Origin: CAIYZT01 sp031385445
GTDB lineage: Bacteria; Pseudomonadota; Alphaproteobacteria; Rhodobacterales; Rhodobacteraceae
DNA length: 64,000 nt
Direction of reading: 5' to 3'
NCBI GenBank assembly: GCA_031385445.1
Contig: JANNBM010000020.1
Coordinates: 19,800-83,799, forward strand
Positions 33,983 through 41,955 of this stretch are shown piece by piece; the stretch's first letter is position 1, and the number at the start of each line of letters is the position of its first letter. A program made the position numbers and the translations under genes. The notes under the pieces are model-generated. The model had not been told where the DNA came from. It did not search any database and was given only the letters and a program-made list of their open reading frames with translations.

Positions 33983-35328
33983 TCTCCGATCTAACCGACG
34001 ATCAAGACGATCCCTTTGATTTCGAAGACCGAGATCAGCGGGCCGAACGGCGCTCTCGCGAAACGGCGGTTCGGCCGACGCGGGCCTATGTTCTGCACCC
34101 GGAACTGAAGGGGCGCTATAGCCGCCGCTTGCCAGAGCTTGGCCTTGCCGAAGCGGTTTCGCTGGCCAGCGCTCTGCCGGGCATCGTGGTCGAAGGCGCC
34201 GAGGTGGTGCGCATCGCCAAGCTTCAGGCCGGATCGCTTTTCGGGTCGGGCAAGGTGGCAGACCTTGCGGCGCGGTTCAAAGCGGCCGAGATTGAGCTGG
34301 TTCTGGTTGACGGCGTGGTCAGCCCGATCCAGCAGCGCAACCTGGAAAAAGAGTGGGGCGTCAAGCTTTTAGACCGCACCGGGCTGATCCTTGAAATCTT
34401 TGCCGACCGCGCCCGCACCCGCGAAGGCGTGCTGCAGGTTGAACTTGCCGCGCTGTCTTATCAGCGCTCGCGCCTTGTGCGGGCCTGGACCCATCTTGAA
34501 CGTCAACGCGGCGGTTTTGGTTTTGTCGGCGGTCCGGGCGAGACGCAGATCGAATCTGACCGGCGGGCGATTGATGATCATGTGGTGCGCCTGAAACGGC
34601 AGCTGGAACGCGTGGTTAAAACCCGCGTGCTGCACCGGGCCGCGCGCTCCAAGGTTCCGTTCCCGATCGTCGCGCTGGTCGGCTATACCAATGCCGGAAA
34701 ATCGACGCTGTTCAACCGCATCACCGGGGCGGATGTTCTGGCCAAGGACATGCTGTTCGCCACCCTTGACCCCACCATGCGCGGCGTCACCTTGCCCTCG
34801 GGGCGCAAGATCATCCTGTCCGATACCGTGGGTTTCATCTCGGATCTGCCGACGCAACTGGTCGCGGCCTTCCGCGCCACCCTCGAAGAGGTGCTGGAAG
34901 CCGATCTGGTGCTGCATGTCCGCGACATCGCCCATCCCGAAACCGCCGAACAAGCCGAAGATGTGGCCGAGATATTGACCGCCATCGGCCTGCCGCCGAA
35001 AACCCCGCAGCTGGAGATTTGGAACAAACTGGATCTGGTCACGGGATCGGCCTTCGATTCGCTGAAGATACAGTCCGAAGCGCTGCCGTCGGTCTTTGCG
35101 GTTTCTGCGCTGACCGGGCAGGGAATTGATCCCCTTCTTGCCGCCATTTCGGTGATGTTCGACGAGGAAAAGGCCGAAGCGACGTTTCATCTTGGCTTTG
35201 ACGAGGGGCGCAAGCGGGCATGGCTGCATGGTGAAGATCTGATTGAGACAGAGGAGCAGGACGAAAGTGGCTGGCAAATTACCCTCCGTTGGACCGAGCG
35301 TCAGCAAAAGCGATACGGGCAGCTTTAA
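33979..35328 (+). CDS. hflX: GTPase HflX, apparently starting at AUA
   Basis: A ribosome-associated GTPase of the HflX family that splits stalled ribosomes. The glycine-rich linker RGGFGFVGGPGETQIE, G1 GYTNAGKS (residues ~235-242), DTVGFISDLP (G3) and NKLD (G4) are clear. The family-conserved N-terminal stretch RAYVLHPEL lies upstream of the first standard start codon in frame (TTG 34129). An in-frame TGA at 33973-33975 limits the start to a few codons, none of them ATG, GTG or TTG. ATA at 33979 sits exactly where the usual hfq-hflX overlap (TGATG-like) would put ATG: hfq ends GAA GAA TAA here, and one A-to-G change would give both TGA and ATG. Length 449 residues with this start. Confidence 0.85.
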   Translation: MISDLTDDQDDPFDFEDRDQRAERRSRETAVRPTRAYVLHPELKGRYSRRLPELGLAEAVSLASALPGIVVEGAEVVRIAKLQAGSLFGSGKVADLAARFKAAEIELVLVDGVVSPIQQRNLEKEWGVKLLDRTGLILEIFADRARTREGVLQVELAALSYQRSRLVRAWTHLERQRGGFGFVGGPGETQIESDRRAIDDHVVRLKRQLERVVKTRVLHRAARSKVPFPIVALVGYTNAGKSTLFNRITGADVLAKDMLFATLDPTMRGVTLPSGRKIILSDTVGFISDLPTQLVAAFRATLEEVLEADLVLHVRDIAHPETAEQAEDVAEILTAIGLPPKTPQLEIWNKLDLVTGSAFDSLKIQSEALPSVFAVSALTGQGIDPLLAAISVMFDEEKAEATFHLGFDEGRKRAWLHGEDLIETEEQDESGWQITLRWTERQQKRYGQL

Positions 35329-36121
35329 GGTCTATATCTCGGTCGACATCGAAGGCTGCGCCGGGATCACCCATTGGGACGAAGCCGACAAGACCCATCC
35401 CGATTACCCCGAGTTCCGCGAGATCATGACCGGCGAGGCGCTGGCCGCGATTGAGGGGGCCAAGGCGGCGGGCGCCACCGAGATCTGGCTGAAGGACGCG
35501 CATTCTTCGGGCCGCAATCTGCTGATCGAACGGTTGCCTGCCGATGTGAAAATCATCCGGTCCTGGGCGGGGCATCCATTCTGCATGGTGCAGGAACTGG
35601 ACGACAGTTTCGATGCGGTGGTGATGATCGGCTATCATTCCTCTGCCGGGTCCGAAGCCAACGCGCTTGCCCATACCCTGTCGTTGGATGCCGCCGAAAT
35701 TCGTCTGAACGGGCGGCGCGCGTCCGAGTTCTTGATCCATGCGCTGGCGGCGGCAAGCGTCGGCGTGCCGGTGGCCTTTGTGTCGGGCGATGCGGGATTG
35801 ATGAGCGAGATGGCGCAGGTGAACGGTGCAATTCATGGCTGCGCGGTCAAAGAAGGGGCGGGGCAATCAACCGTGTCGATGTCACCGGCGGGTGCGCGCG
35901 CGGCGATCAGCGCGGGGGTCAAAGCCGCGCTGACCAGCGATCTGGCCGCGTTTGCCGTGCCGCTGGAGCCGCGTTATATCCTTGAAATCGCCTATCAAAA
36001 CCCAAACCTGGCCGCCCGCCACCAACATTACCCCGGCGCTTTGCACATCGGAAATCGCACGATCAGGTTCGAAACCGACCACTATTTTGATGTGCTGCGG
36101 ATGCTGAACTACGTCACCTAA
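35267..36121 (+). CDS. dppA: M55 family D-aminopeptidase (DppA-like)
   Basis: A 284-residue zinc D-aminopeptidase of family M55, which releases D-alanine from D-amino-acid peptides such as wall fragments. Metal ligands are in SVDIEGCAGIT (Asp, Glu), the KDAHSSGRN motif and the MIGYHSSAG motif. The only suitable start is GTG 35267 with AGGACGAAA in front, which lies 62 nt inside the end of hflX in another frame. There is no signal peptide, so it is cytoplasmic. Confidence 0.9.
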   Translation: MAGKLPSVGPSVSKSDTGSFKVYISVDIEGCAGITHWDEADKTHPDYPEFREIMTGEALAAIEGAKAAGATEIWLKDAHSSGRNLLIERLPADVKIIRSWAGHPFCMVQELDDSFDAVVMIGYHSSAGSEANALAHTLSLDAAEIRLNGRRASEFLIHALAAASVGVPVAFVSGDAGLMSEMAQVNGAIHGCAVKEGAGQSTVSMSPAGARAAISAGVKAALTSDLAAFAVPLEPRYILEIAYQNPNLAARHQHYPGALHIGNRTIRFETDHYFDVLRMLNYVT

Positions 36122-36129
36122 AACCAATG

Positions 36130-38598
36130 TCACTGGGGCGTCAGGTCGGTTATCCCCACCGCCCCCGCCCGCGCCAGTTCCGGATCAAGGTTCATCGGGA
36201 TATACTCCCCCGAGCGCCACAGAACGCTGAGATCGTCATAGTACCGGCTTAATGGATGCCCCGACTGCCCGGTTGAAATGATGAAAACGGACGACTCCGG
36301 ATCGGCGAAATCATAAACGCCCCGGTACGCCCCGGCATGAACGTTCTCATAAGGCGCATCCCCGGTGCCCCGCGTGCGCCCGCGCATCAATGTGGTGTCA
36401 CCGCCACTGGTCGATTGCCGGATATTCACGAAATACCGCAAGAAAGGCACCTCGCCCAGCACCGGATGGTCATGCGTAGCCTGATGCGCATCGCCCCAGC
36501 GCCAGCTTTCAATCGCTGGGCCGTAAACCGCCGCAAGCTCGATCAGCGCGTCGTCCAGCGCGTCGCGTGAGATGTCTGTGCAAGTCTCCGTCGGGGCCGA
36601 TTGCAGCACGTCGCACCACACCGACGCGCCGTCCACGTTACGGAACACCCGTTCGATGAAATCGGGTTCGGGATGGGTAAACGCGTCCACCAACGGCCCC
36701 AGCTCATCCGCCGTCAGCCGCTTTTGCAGCGCCCGAAGCCAGGCCTCAGCGATCAGCGGCTCGGGCAAATGCTCGTTCATCTCGCCGTTCCAATTCGCCA
36801 AAAGGTCCAGCGCTTTTTGCCGCTGCCGCTCGGGCGTGCCCTCGGCTGCCGGATCGCCGGTAAACCACAGATCCGCCCCGATCAGCGGCAGCAGTATCCG
36901 GGCGGTGGGTGAAACCGTGTCCAGCTGCGCCTCGATGAAGCTGTCACGGGTGTGAATATCGCGCTCTTTCATCAATGCCACAAAACGCTGGATGCGCTGC
37001 GTATCGCCCCAGTCATAGCTGACATGTTTGGGAAAAGGCCGGTCCACCGTCTTGTTATTGGTATTGCCAAGCAGCCCCGACGCCGGGTTTACATCGCGCG
37101 GATTGTCGGAATAGGGCAAAAATCCCGTCCAGCGGTTCTTGCCCTCCCATCCCGGTGCGGGCATCCGGCCACGGGTTCGGTGGTTGATAGCGCGCGCCGG
37201 CATCTTGCCGATCACCTGAAACCCGATCCCCTTCGCATCCGCCAGCATCAGGTTCTGCGCCGGCGCGACATACCGCTCCCCCGCCGCAATTGCCTCGGCC
37301 ACCGACTGCGCCTTCATTACGCCCATGGCCGCGCTCATCGTGGTGTCTTGCCCCGATAGCGCCGTCCATTCCAGCGCGGCCACATGATTGGGCGGCGTGA
37401 TCGTGCCCAGATCGTAATGCGCGCCCGGAATGATCGGCCCGGCCTCGCTCCACCGCAGGGTCAGCGTGACCGAAGGCTGATCCTTGATCTGCACGATCGT
37501 CTTGCGCGAGGTGAAATCCTTTGGCCCCTCAGGTGTCAGATATTGTTCAGGATTATCGGGGTTGATCCGCTCGATAATCACATCCTGATCGTCCAGATAG
37601 GCCGTGGTCAGCCCCCAGCCCAAAGCCTGCGAGCGGCCCACCATCACCACCGGAACCCCCGGAATCGTGCCGCCAATCACATCGCCAGACGCCAGTTGCA
37701 ACCGCGCCAGATACCAGATCGACGGCGCGGTCAGCCCCAGATGCGGATCATTGGCAAGCAAAGACCCGCTCGCCGCCGTGCGCACCGGCGCCGCCGCCCA
37801 AGCGTTCGACGCACCGGAAAAATCGCGCGATTTGAACGGCGAAATCGGATCGTCGATCATGGCAAAGTCCACCCCCGGACCCAACTTGCCAACCGCGCCC
37901 GGCATCACTTCAGAAAACTGCGGCAGCCCCATCATCGCCTGTCCCGGATCATCGGGCAAAATATCCGCCAACCGCGCCGGATCGAGGATCAAAGACATCT
38001 GCGCCCGCAGAACTTCGCTTTCAAGCTGCGATGACAGTTGCACGGCCATCAGCTTGATGATCGCAATGGAATCCGCCGGGGCCCAGGCGTCAATCGTCGG
38101 CTCAAACAGGAAAAACTCCGGCGCGCCGCGGCCGCGTGCGCCCAGATTAATCTGCGAAATCCAAGCGTTGACGCCCCTGGCATAGGCTTCGAGCGCGGCC
38201 TTGGTGGGTGCGTCCTGCACCGCGACAGATTGCAGCGACAGCTCATAAAGATCAAAACGCCGCATCAATTCGTCGATGCCAACCGTCTTTTCGCCAAAGA
38301 TTTCCGACAACCGGCCCTGCGCGGTTCGGCGCAACATCGTCATCTGCCAAAGCCGGTCCTGCGCATGGGCAAAGCCGAGCGCGAAAAACGCATCCTCATC
38401 ATTTTGCGCGAAAATATGCGGCACATCGGCGTTATTGCGCACAATCTCGACCGGGCCGGAAATGCCCGACAGGGTGAAATCTTCGTTGTAATCGGGCAAA
38501 GAGCGGGACAGGAAATACTGCACGGCCAGAACGACAAAGAAACTGAGGATCAAAACCCCGGTCGTGATCCGCACCAGCCATCTAAATATCGTCAACAT
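36130..38598 (-). CDS. Penicillin acylase family Ntn-hydrolase
   Basis: An 822-residue member of the penicillin/N-acyl-homoserine lactone acylase family. An N-terminal membrane anchor or signal (residues ~10-29, ITTGVLILSFFVVLAVQYFL) precedes the alpha chain. The self-processing site gives a beta chain starting with Ser264 in SGASNAWA, the Ntn nucleophile. SLLANDPHLGLTAPSIWY and the C-terminal GQSGHPLSRYYDD are typical. Substrates of the family range from beta-lactams to quorum-sensing lactones and polyamine conjugates; which applies cannot be read here. It converges with dppA (8 nt apart) and diverges from the dehydrogenase gene. Confidence 0.92.
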   Translation of the reverse strand: MLTIFRWLVRITTGVLILSFFVVLAVQYFLSRSLPDYNEDFTLSGISGPVEIVRNNADVPHIFAQNDEDAFFALGFAHAQDRLWQMTMLRRTAQGRLSEIFGEKTVGIDELMRRFDLYELSLQSVAVQDAPTKAALEAYARGVNAWISQINLGARGRGAPEFFLFEPTIDAWAPADSIAIIKLMAVQLSSQLESEVLRAQMSLILDPARLADILPDDPGQAMMGLPQFSEVMPGAVGKLGPGVDFAMIDDPISPFKSRDFSGASNAWAAAPVRTAASGSLLANDPHLGLTAPSIWYLARLQLASGDVIGGTIPGVPVVMVGRSQALGWGLTTAYLDDQDVIIERINPDNPEQYLTPEGPKDFTSRKTIVQIKDQPSVTLTLRWSEAGPIIPGAHYDLGTITPPNHVAALEWTALSGQDTTMSAAMGVMKAQSVAEAIAAGERYVAPAQNLMLADAKGIGFQVIGKMPARAINHRTRGRMPAPGWEGKNRWTGFLPYSDNPRDVNPASGLLGNTNNKTVDRPFPKHVSYDWGDTQRIQRFVALMKERDIHTRDSFIEAQLDTVSPTARILLPLIGADLWFTGDPAAEGTPERQRQKALDLLANWNGEMNEHLPEPLIAEAWLRALQKRLTADELGPLVDAFTHPEPDFIERVFRNVDGASVWCDVLQSAPTETCTDISRDALDDALIELAAVYGPAIESWRWGDAHQATHDHPVLGEVPFLRYFVNIRQSTSGGDTTLMRGRTRGTGDAPYENVHAGAYRGVYDFADPESSVFIISTGQSGHPLSRYYDDLSVLWRSGEYIPMNLDPELARAGAVGITDLTPQ

Positions 38599-38611
38599 TT
38601 CTGGCCCGTTC

Positions 38612-38642
38612 TTGACGCCGCATCCGGCTTGGTTCCTAAATG
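38612..38642 (+). promoter_or_regulatory. Possible promoter of the hydroxyacid dehydrogenase gene
   Basis: TTGACG (38612-38617) and TAAATG (38637-38642) are separated by 19 nt, or 18 nt if CTAAAT is taken. The spacing is slightly long; position 45 nt before the ATG is suitable. Confidence 0.35.
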
Positions 38643-38686
38643 ATTGCGGCGTGATCAGCAATGCAAGCATCAAGGAAGACGAAAAC

Positions 38687-39550
38687 ATGGCGAAAGTGGC
38701 GTTCTTGGGGCTGGGGGTCATGGGCTTTCCAATGGCGGGGCATTTGGCCGCAAAGGGGCACGAGGTGACGGTTTACAACCGCTCGGCCGCCAAAGCGCAG
38801 GCCTGGACTGCAAAGCATCGGGGCATGACCGCCGCAACCCCGGCGCTGGCGGCCAAAGCGGCCGAATTCGTCTTCGCCTGCGTGGGCAACGACGACGATC
38901 TGCGCGCGGTTTGTCTGGGCGATCATGGCGCCTTTGCCGGCATGTCCAAAGACGCGGTTTTCGTCGATCACACCACGGTTTCGGCCCTTGTCACGCGCGA
39001 GCTTGCGGGAATTGCCCAGGGTTTGGGCCTTGGGTTCGTCGATGCGCCGGTTTCGGGCGGGCAGGCGGGCGCGGAAAATGGCGTGTTGTCGATCATGTGC
39101 GGCGGCGCGCCGGGCGAATATGCCCGCGCCGAGCCGGTGATGGCCGCCTATGCCCGTATCTGCCGCCTTTTGGGGGCCTCAGGGGCGGGGCAACTGGCCA
39201 AGATGATGAACCAGATCTGCATCGCGGGGTTGATGCAGGGGCTCAGCGAGGCTTTGGCATTTGGCGAAAAGGCCGGTCTGGACGGGGCCGCTGTGGTCGA
39301 GGTGATCTCGCAAGGCGCGGCGGGCAGCTGGCAAATGGTCAACCGTCACAAGACCATGGTCGAGGACAGATTTGACTTTGGCTTTGCAGTGGACTGGATG
39401 CGCAAGGATCTGGGCATCTGCCTTGATACCGCCGATCAGATTGGCGCGCGTCTGCCGGTAACGGCGCTGGTTGATCAGTTTTACAAGGATGTCCAACTGA
39501 TGGGCGGCGGGCGGAACGACACGTCAAGTCTGATCCGCCGTTTGCGGTAG
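38687..39550 (+). CDS. 3-hydroxyisobutyrate dehydrogenase family NAD(P)-dependent oxidoreductase
   Basis: A 287-residue beta-hydroxyacid dehydrogenase. The Rossmann motif is FLGLGVMGFPMAGHLA, the substrate loop DAPVSGGQAGAENG, and the catalytic Lys lies in GAGQLAKMMNQ. The family includes 3-hydroxyisobutyrate, tartronate semialdehyde and glyoxylate/succinic semialdehyde reductases. No valine-catabolism genes are adjacent, so the substrate is open. ATG 38687 follows AAGGAAG. Confidence 0.9.
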   Translation: MAKVAFLGLGVMGFPMAGHLAAKGHEVTVYNRSAAKAQAWTAKHRGMTAATPALAAKAAEFVFACVGNDDDLRAVCLGDHGAFAGMSKDAVFVDHTTVSALVTRELAGIAQGLGLGFVDAPVSGGQAGAENGVLSIMCGGAPGEYARAEPVMAAYARICRLLGASGAGQLAKMMNQICIAGLMQGLSEALAFGEKAGLDGAAVVEVISQGAAGSWQMVNRHKTMVEDRFDFGFAVDWMRKDLGICLDTADQIGARLPVTALVDQFYKDVQLMGGGRNDTSSLIRRLR

Positions 39551-39585
39551 GGCGGCTGTACGTCCGTACCGCTTATGCAAAGAAC

Positions 39586-39615
39586 AAAGCCAAGCCCATG
39601 ATAAGGCTTGGCTTT
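39586..39615. terminator. Bidirectional terminator-like hairpin between convergent genes
   Basis: A perfect 11-bp stem AAAGCCAAGCC / GGCTTGGCTTT with an 8-nt loop lies between the ends of the dehydrogenase (39550) and the SYLF gene (39643). A-rich and T-rich ends of the stem serve both directions. Confidence 0.72.
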
Positions 39616-39642
39616 GAAGCATCACTGATATGACTTGCCAGA

Positions 39643-40209
39643 TCAGGGGATAATTCTGGTATATTTCGTGCCCGCCAAAGTAGCACCCACGATCAACCCT
39701 TGCTGGCCGTAAACCAACGCGATCACCGGGTCCAACTCTGTCGTCTGCTTGCCCATGCTCGCCCCTTCATCGGGCGTGGCATAGCGAAGATCGGCCGACG
39801 CCGCCCAACCATTGCCCCGGCGGAAATCCGAAAGCGCGCCCTCGGTCATGAAAAACAACACATGCGCGAATTGCTGCCCGCCGATTTGAAGCCCGACCGT
39901 GGCCCGTGTGGAAGAATAATAATCCACCGTTGCATCATTTATCCGCAGCGCGCCGCGCCCAAAAGCGCCGCCAATAATCAGCCCCGCCTCCGTCACCAGC
40001 GGCATGTACAAGATGCCTGACGCCTTGTTCACCAGATCCTGCGTGCCGGGATATTGCGTGACCAGATAATCGCGCGAGGCATCGACCCGCGCATCAATCT
40101 GCGCCGCATCGTTCGATCCGATGCCGTTGCCTTCGATGCCGCCCGCACAAGCTGTCAGCAGCAGGGTGGACACCCCGCCCACCAAAACATTCCGTCTGGC
40201 CAAATCCAT
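39643..40209 (-). CDS. SYLF (YSC84-like) domain lipoprotein
   Basis: A 188-residue exported lipoprotein. The signal MDLARRNVLVGGVSTLLLTAC carries a twin-arginine pair and ends in the lipobox LTAC (Cys21). The rest is a SYLF domain, a lipid-binding fold, seen in KASGILYMPLVTEAGLIIGGAFGRG and TVGLQIGGQQFAHVLFFMT (shorter cores: FGRGALR, GLQIGGQ). A good promoter lies at 40261-40289. Cellular role unknown; it is probably in the envelope. Confidence 0.87.
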   Translation of the reverse strand: MDLARRNVLVGGVSTLLLTACAGGIEGNGIGSNDAAQIDARVDASRDYLVTQYPGTQDLVNKASGILYMPLVTEAGLIIGGAFGRGALRINDATVDYYSSTRATVGLQIGGQQFAHVLFFMTEGALSDFRRGNGWAASADLRYATPDEGASMGKQTTELDPVIALVYGQQGLIVGATLAGTKYTRIIP

Positions 40210-40260
40210 GATAGCGCCCTTTGCCTCAACCCCGGGGCTCTTTTGGCCCCCTGTGCGCGA

Positions 40261-40289
40261 AATATACCGCCTTTGCACGCCCTTGTCAT
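40261..40289 (-). promoter_or_regulatory. Promoter of the SYLF lipoprotein gene
   Basis: On the minus strand ATGACA (40289-40284), a 17-nt spacer and TATATT (40266-40261) form a strong sigma-70-type promoter 52 nt before the ATG. Confidence 0.65.
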
Positions 40290-40314
40290 GCCCGCTGTTT
40301 CAATCGGCGGAAAC

Positions 40315-41322
40315 TTACCCGCGCCCGGCCTTGATCGCCCGCGCCGCCTCCAGCGCGAAATAGCTGAGCACGCCGTCGCAGCCTGCCCGCCGAAACGCCA
40401 TCAGGCTTTCCAGCATGGCCCGATCGCCGTCGATCCACCCGTTCAACGCCGCCGCCTTGATCATCGCGTATTCACCGCTGACCTGATAGGCAAAGGTGGG
40501 CACGCCAAAGGTGTCTTTCACCCGCCGCACGATATCAAGATAGGGCATCCCCGGTTTGACCATCACCATATCCGCCCCCTCGGCCAGATCGCGCTGAACC
40601 AGGCGCACTGCCTCGTCGCTGTTGGCGGGGTTCATTTGATAGGTCTTCTTGTCGCCCCTCAGCGCGCCGCTGGCCCCAACCGCATCGCGAAACGGCCCGT
40701 AAAACGCACTCGCGTATTTCGCGGCATAGGACACGATGGTGACGTTGTGGTGCCCTGCCGCCTCCAGCGCGCTGCGGATCGCCCCGATTCTTCCGTCCAT
40801 CATATCCGATGGGCCGATGATATCCGCCCCCGCCTCGGCCTGCGCCAAGGCTTGGCGCACCAAAGCCACCAGTGTTTCATCGTTCAAAATCAACCCGTCG
40901 CGCACCAGCCCATCGTGGCCAAGCGCGTTATAGGGGTCAAGCGCAACATCGGTCATCACGGCAATCTCGGGCACCGCCGCCTTGATCGCCCGAGTGGCCC
41001 TATTGGTCAGATTGTCAGGGTTCCAAGCCTCTTCGCAGCCATCGGTTTTCAGGGCAGGATCGGTATAGGGAAACAGGCAAATCGCCGGAATGCCCAAAGC
41101 CGCCGCCTCTTCGGCCGCCTTAACCACCAGATCGACAGACAAGCGGTCCACGCCCGGCATGCTTTTGACCGGCTCACGCGTGTTTTGCCCGTCGCGCACG
41201 AAAACCGGCCAGATCAGATCGCCCACCGACAACGTGTTTTCCTGCGCCAAAGCGCGCAGCGCCGCCGTGGACCGCAAACGGCGGGTCCGCGCCATTGGAA
41301 AAGCTGCTTGGGTTATGGGCAT
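40315..41322 (-). CDS. hemB: Delta-aminolevulinic acid dehydratase (porphobilinogen synthase)
   Basis: A 335-residue HemB, joining two aminolevulinate molecules into porphobilinogen for heme and bacteriochlorophyll. Motifs are RRLRSTAALRALAQE, CLFPYTDPALKT, the segment SYAAKYASAFYGPFRDA with the first active-site Lys (AAKYAS) and MVKPGMPYLDI with the Schiff-base Lys. The cysteine-rich zinc loop of other HemB proteins is not seen; the corresponding stretch reads MTDVALDPYNALGHDG, as in the magnesium-type enzymes. ATG 41322 or 41295 may be the start. Confidence 0.95.
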   Translation of the reverse strand: MPITQAAFPMARTRRLRSTAALRALAQENTLSVGDLIWPVFVRDGQNTREPVKSMPGVDRLSVDLVVKAAEEAAALGIPAICLFPYTDPALKTDGCEEAWNPDNLTNRATRAIKAAVPEIAVMTDVALDPYNALGHDGLVRDGLILNDETLVALVRQALAQAEAGADIIGPSDMMDGRIGAIRSALEAAGHHNVTIVSYAAKYASAFYGPFRDAVGASGALRGDKKTYQMNPANSDEAVRLVQRDLAEGADMVMVKPGMPYLDIVRRVKDTFGVPTFAYQVSGEYAMIKAAALNGWIDGDRAMLESLMAFRRAGCDGVLSYFALEAARAIKAGRG

Positions 41323-41429
41323 CGGGGGCCACCTTTTGGCAATAGGGCTTGAGTTCCGATGCCTGTCCTGCCATGGAAAGCGTCGAGGCTCAAGCAGGCG
41401 CGAATGCGCACGAACAAAGGGTTATACGA

Positions 41430-41954
41430 GTGGATCTGGTTCAGCTGATTTTGGAACTGATCGACCTGCGGTCGTTTTCAAACCTGTGGTATTGGATTGC
41501 GCTTGGCGTGATCTGGTCGTCGGCGAGCCATTGGGTGCTGGGTGTTCCGCACGACATGATCCAAAGGGCGCGGCGCGAGGGCGGCGAGGCTTTGGCGGAT
41601 CTGGAAGTTCTGGTTCGGATCAACACCAACCGGATGCTCTATATCTTCCGGGCTTCGGGCGTGTTCATTCTGGCGTTTTTGTGCTTTTTGCTGACCACGC
41701 TTGGCCTTTTGGCCTTCGTCTATGATGTTGAATTTGCCCAAGCCGTTTTGTTCATGTTCGTCCCCTTGGCCATATTGGGCGGGCTATCGCTGCGTTCTGC
41801 CGTTAAGGTCGAACAGGGCGACGGGCAGGGCGCGGCGCTGTTTCGCCGGTTGTTCCGCCACCGTCTTTCAACGCAGGTGCTGGGCATGATTTCGATCTTT
41901 GTGACCTCGCTGTTCGGAATGTGGCAAAACCTGCAATACATGATCCCGCACTGA
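41430..41954 (+). CDS. Conserved integral membrane protein upstream of mfd
   Basis: A 174-residue protein with four hydrophobic segments (residues ~18-35, 75-98, 105-125 and 148-168). The start is probably GTG 41430, preceded by AAAGGG at 8 nt, giving MDLVQLILELIDLRSFSNLW; earlier in-frame ATGs precede a poor stretch. The amphipathic region WSSASHWVLGVPHDMIQRARREGG looks well ordered (core: GVPHDMI). I recall relatives in Rhodobacterales being labelled as a SufBCD component, but nothing in the sequence shows that. mfd begins 1 nt after its stop. Confidence 0.72.
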   Translation: MDLVQLILELIDLRSFSNLWYWIALGVIWSSASHWVLGVPHDMIQRARREGGEALADLEVLVRINTNRMLYIFRASGVFILAFLCFLLTTLGLLAFVYDVEFAQAVLFMFVPLAILGGLSLRSAVKVEQGDGQGAALFRRLFRHRLSTQVLGMISIFVTSLFGMWQNLQYMIPH

Positions 41955-41955
41955 C

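Noticed and set aside
39551..39575. Short palindrome GTACGTCCGTAC after the dehydrogenase gene
   Set aside because: Only four base pairs per arm; not distinguishable from chance.
40054..41352. 432-residue plus-strand open frame opposite hemB
   Set aside because: Antisense shadow of hemB; Arg/His/Gln-rich composition and no recognisable domain.
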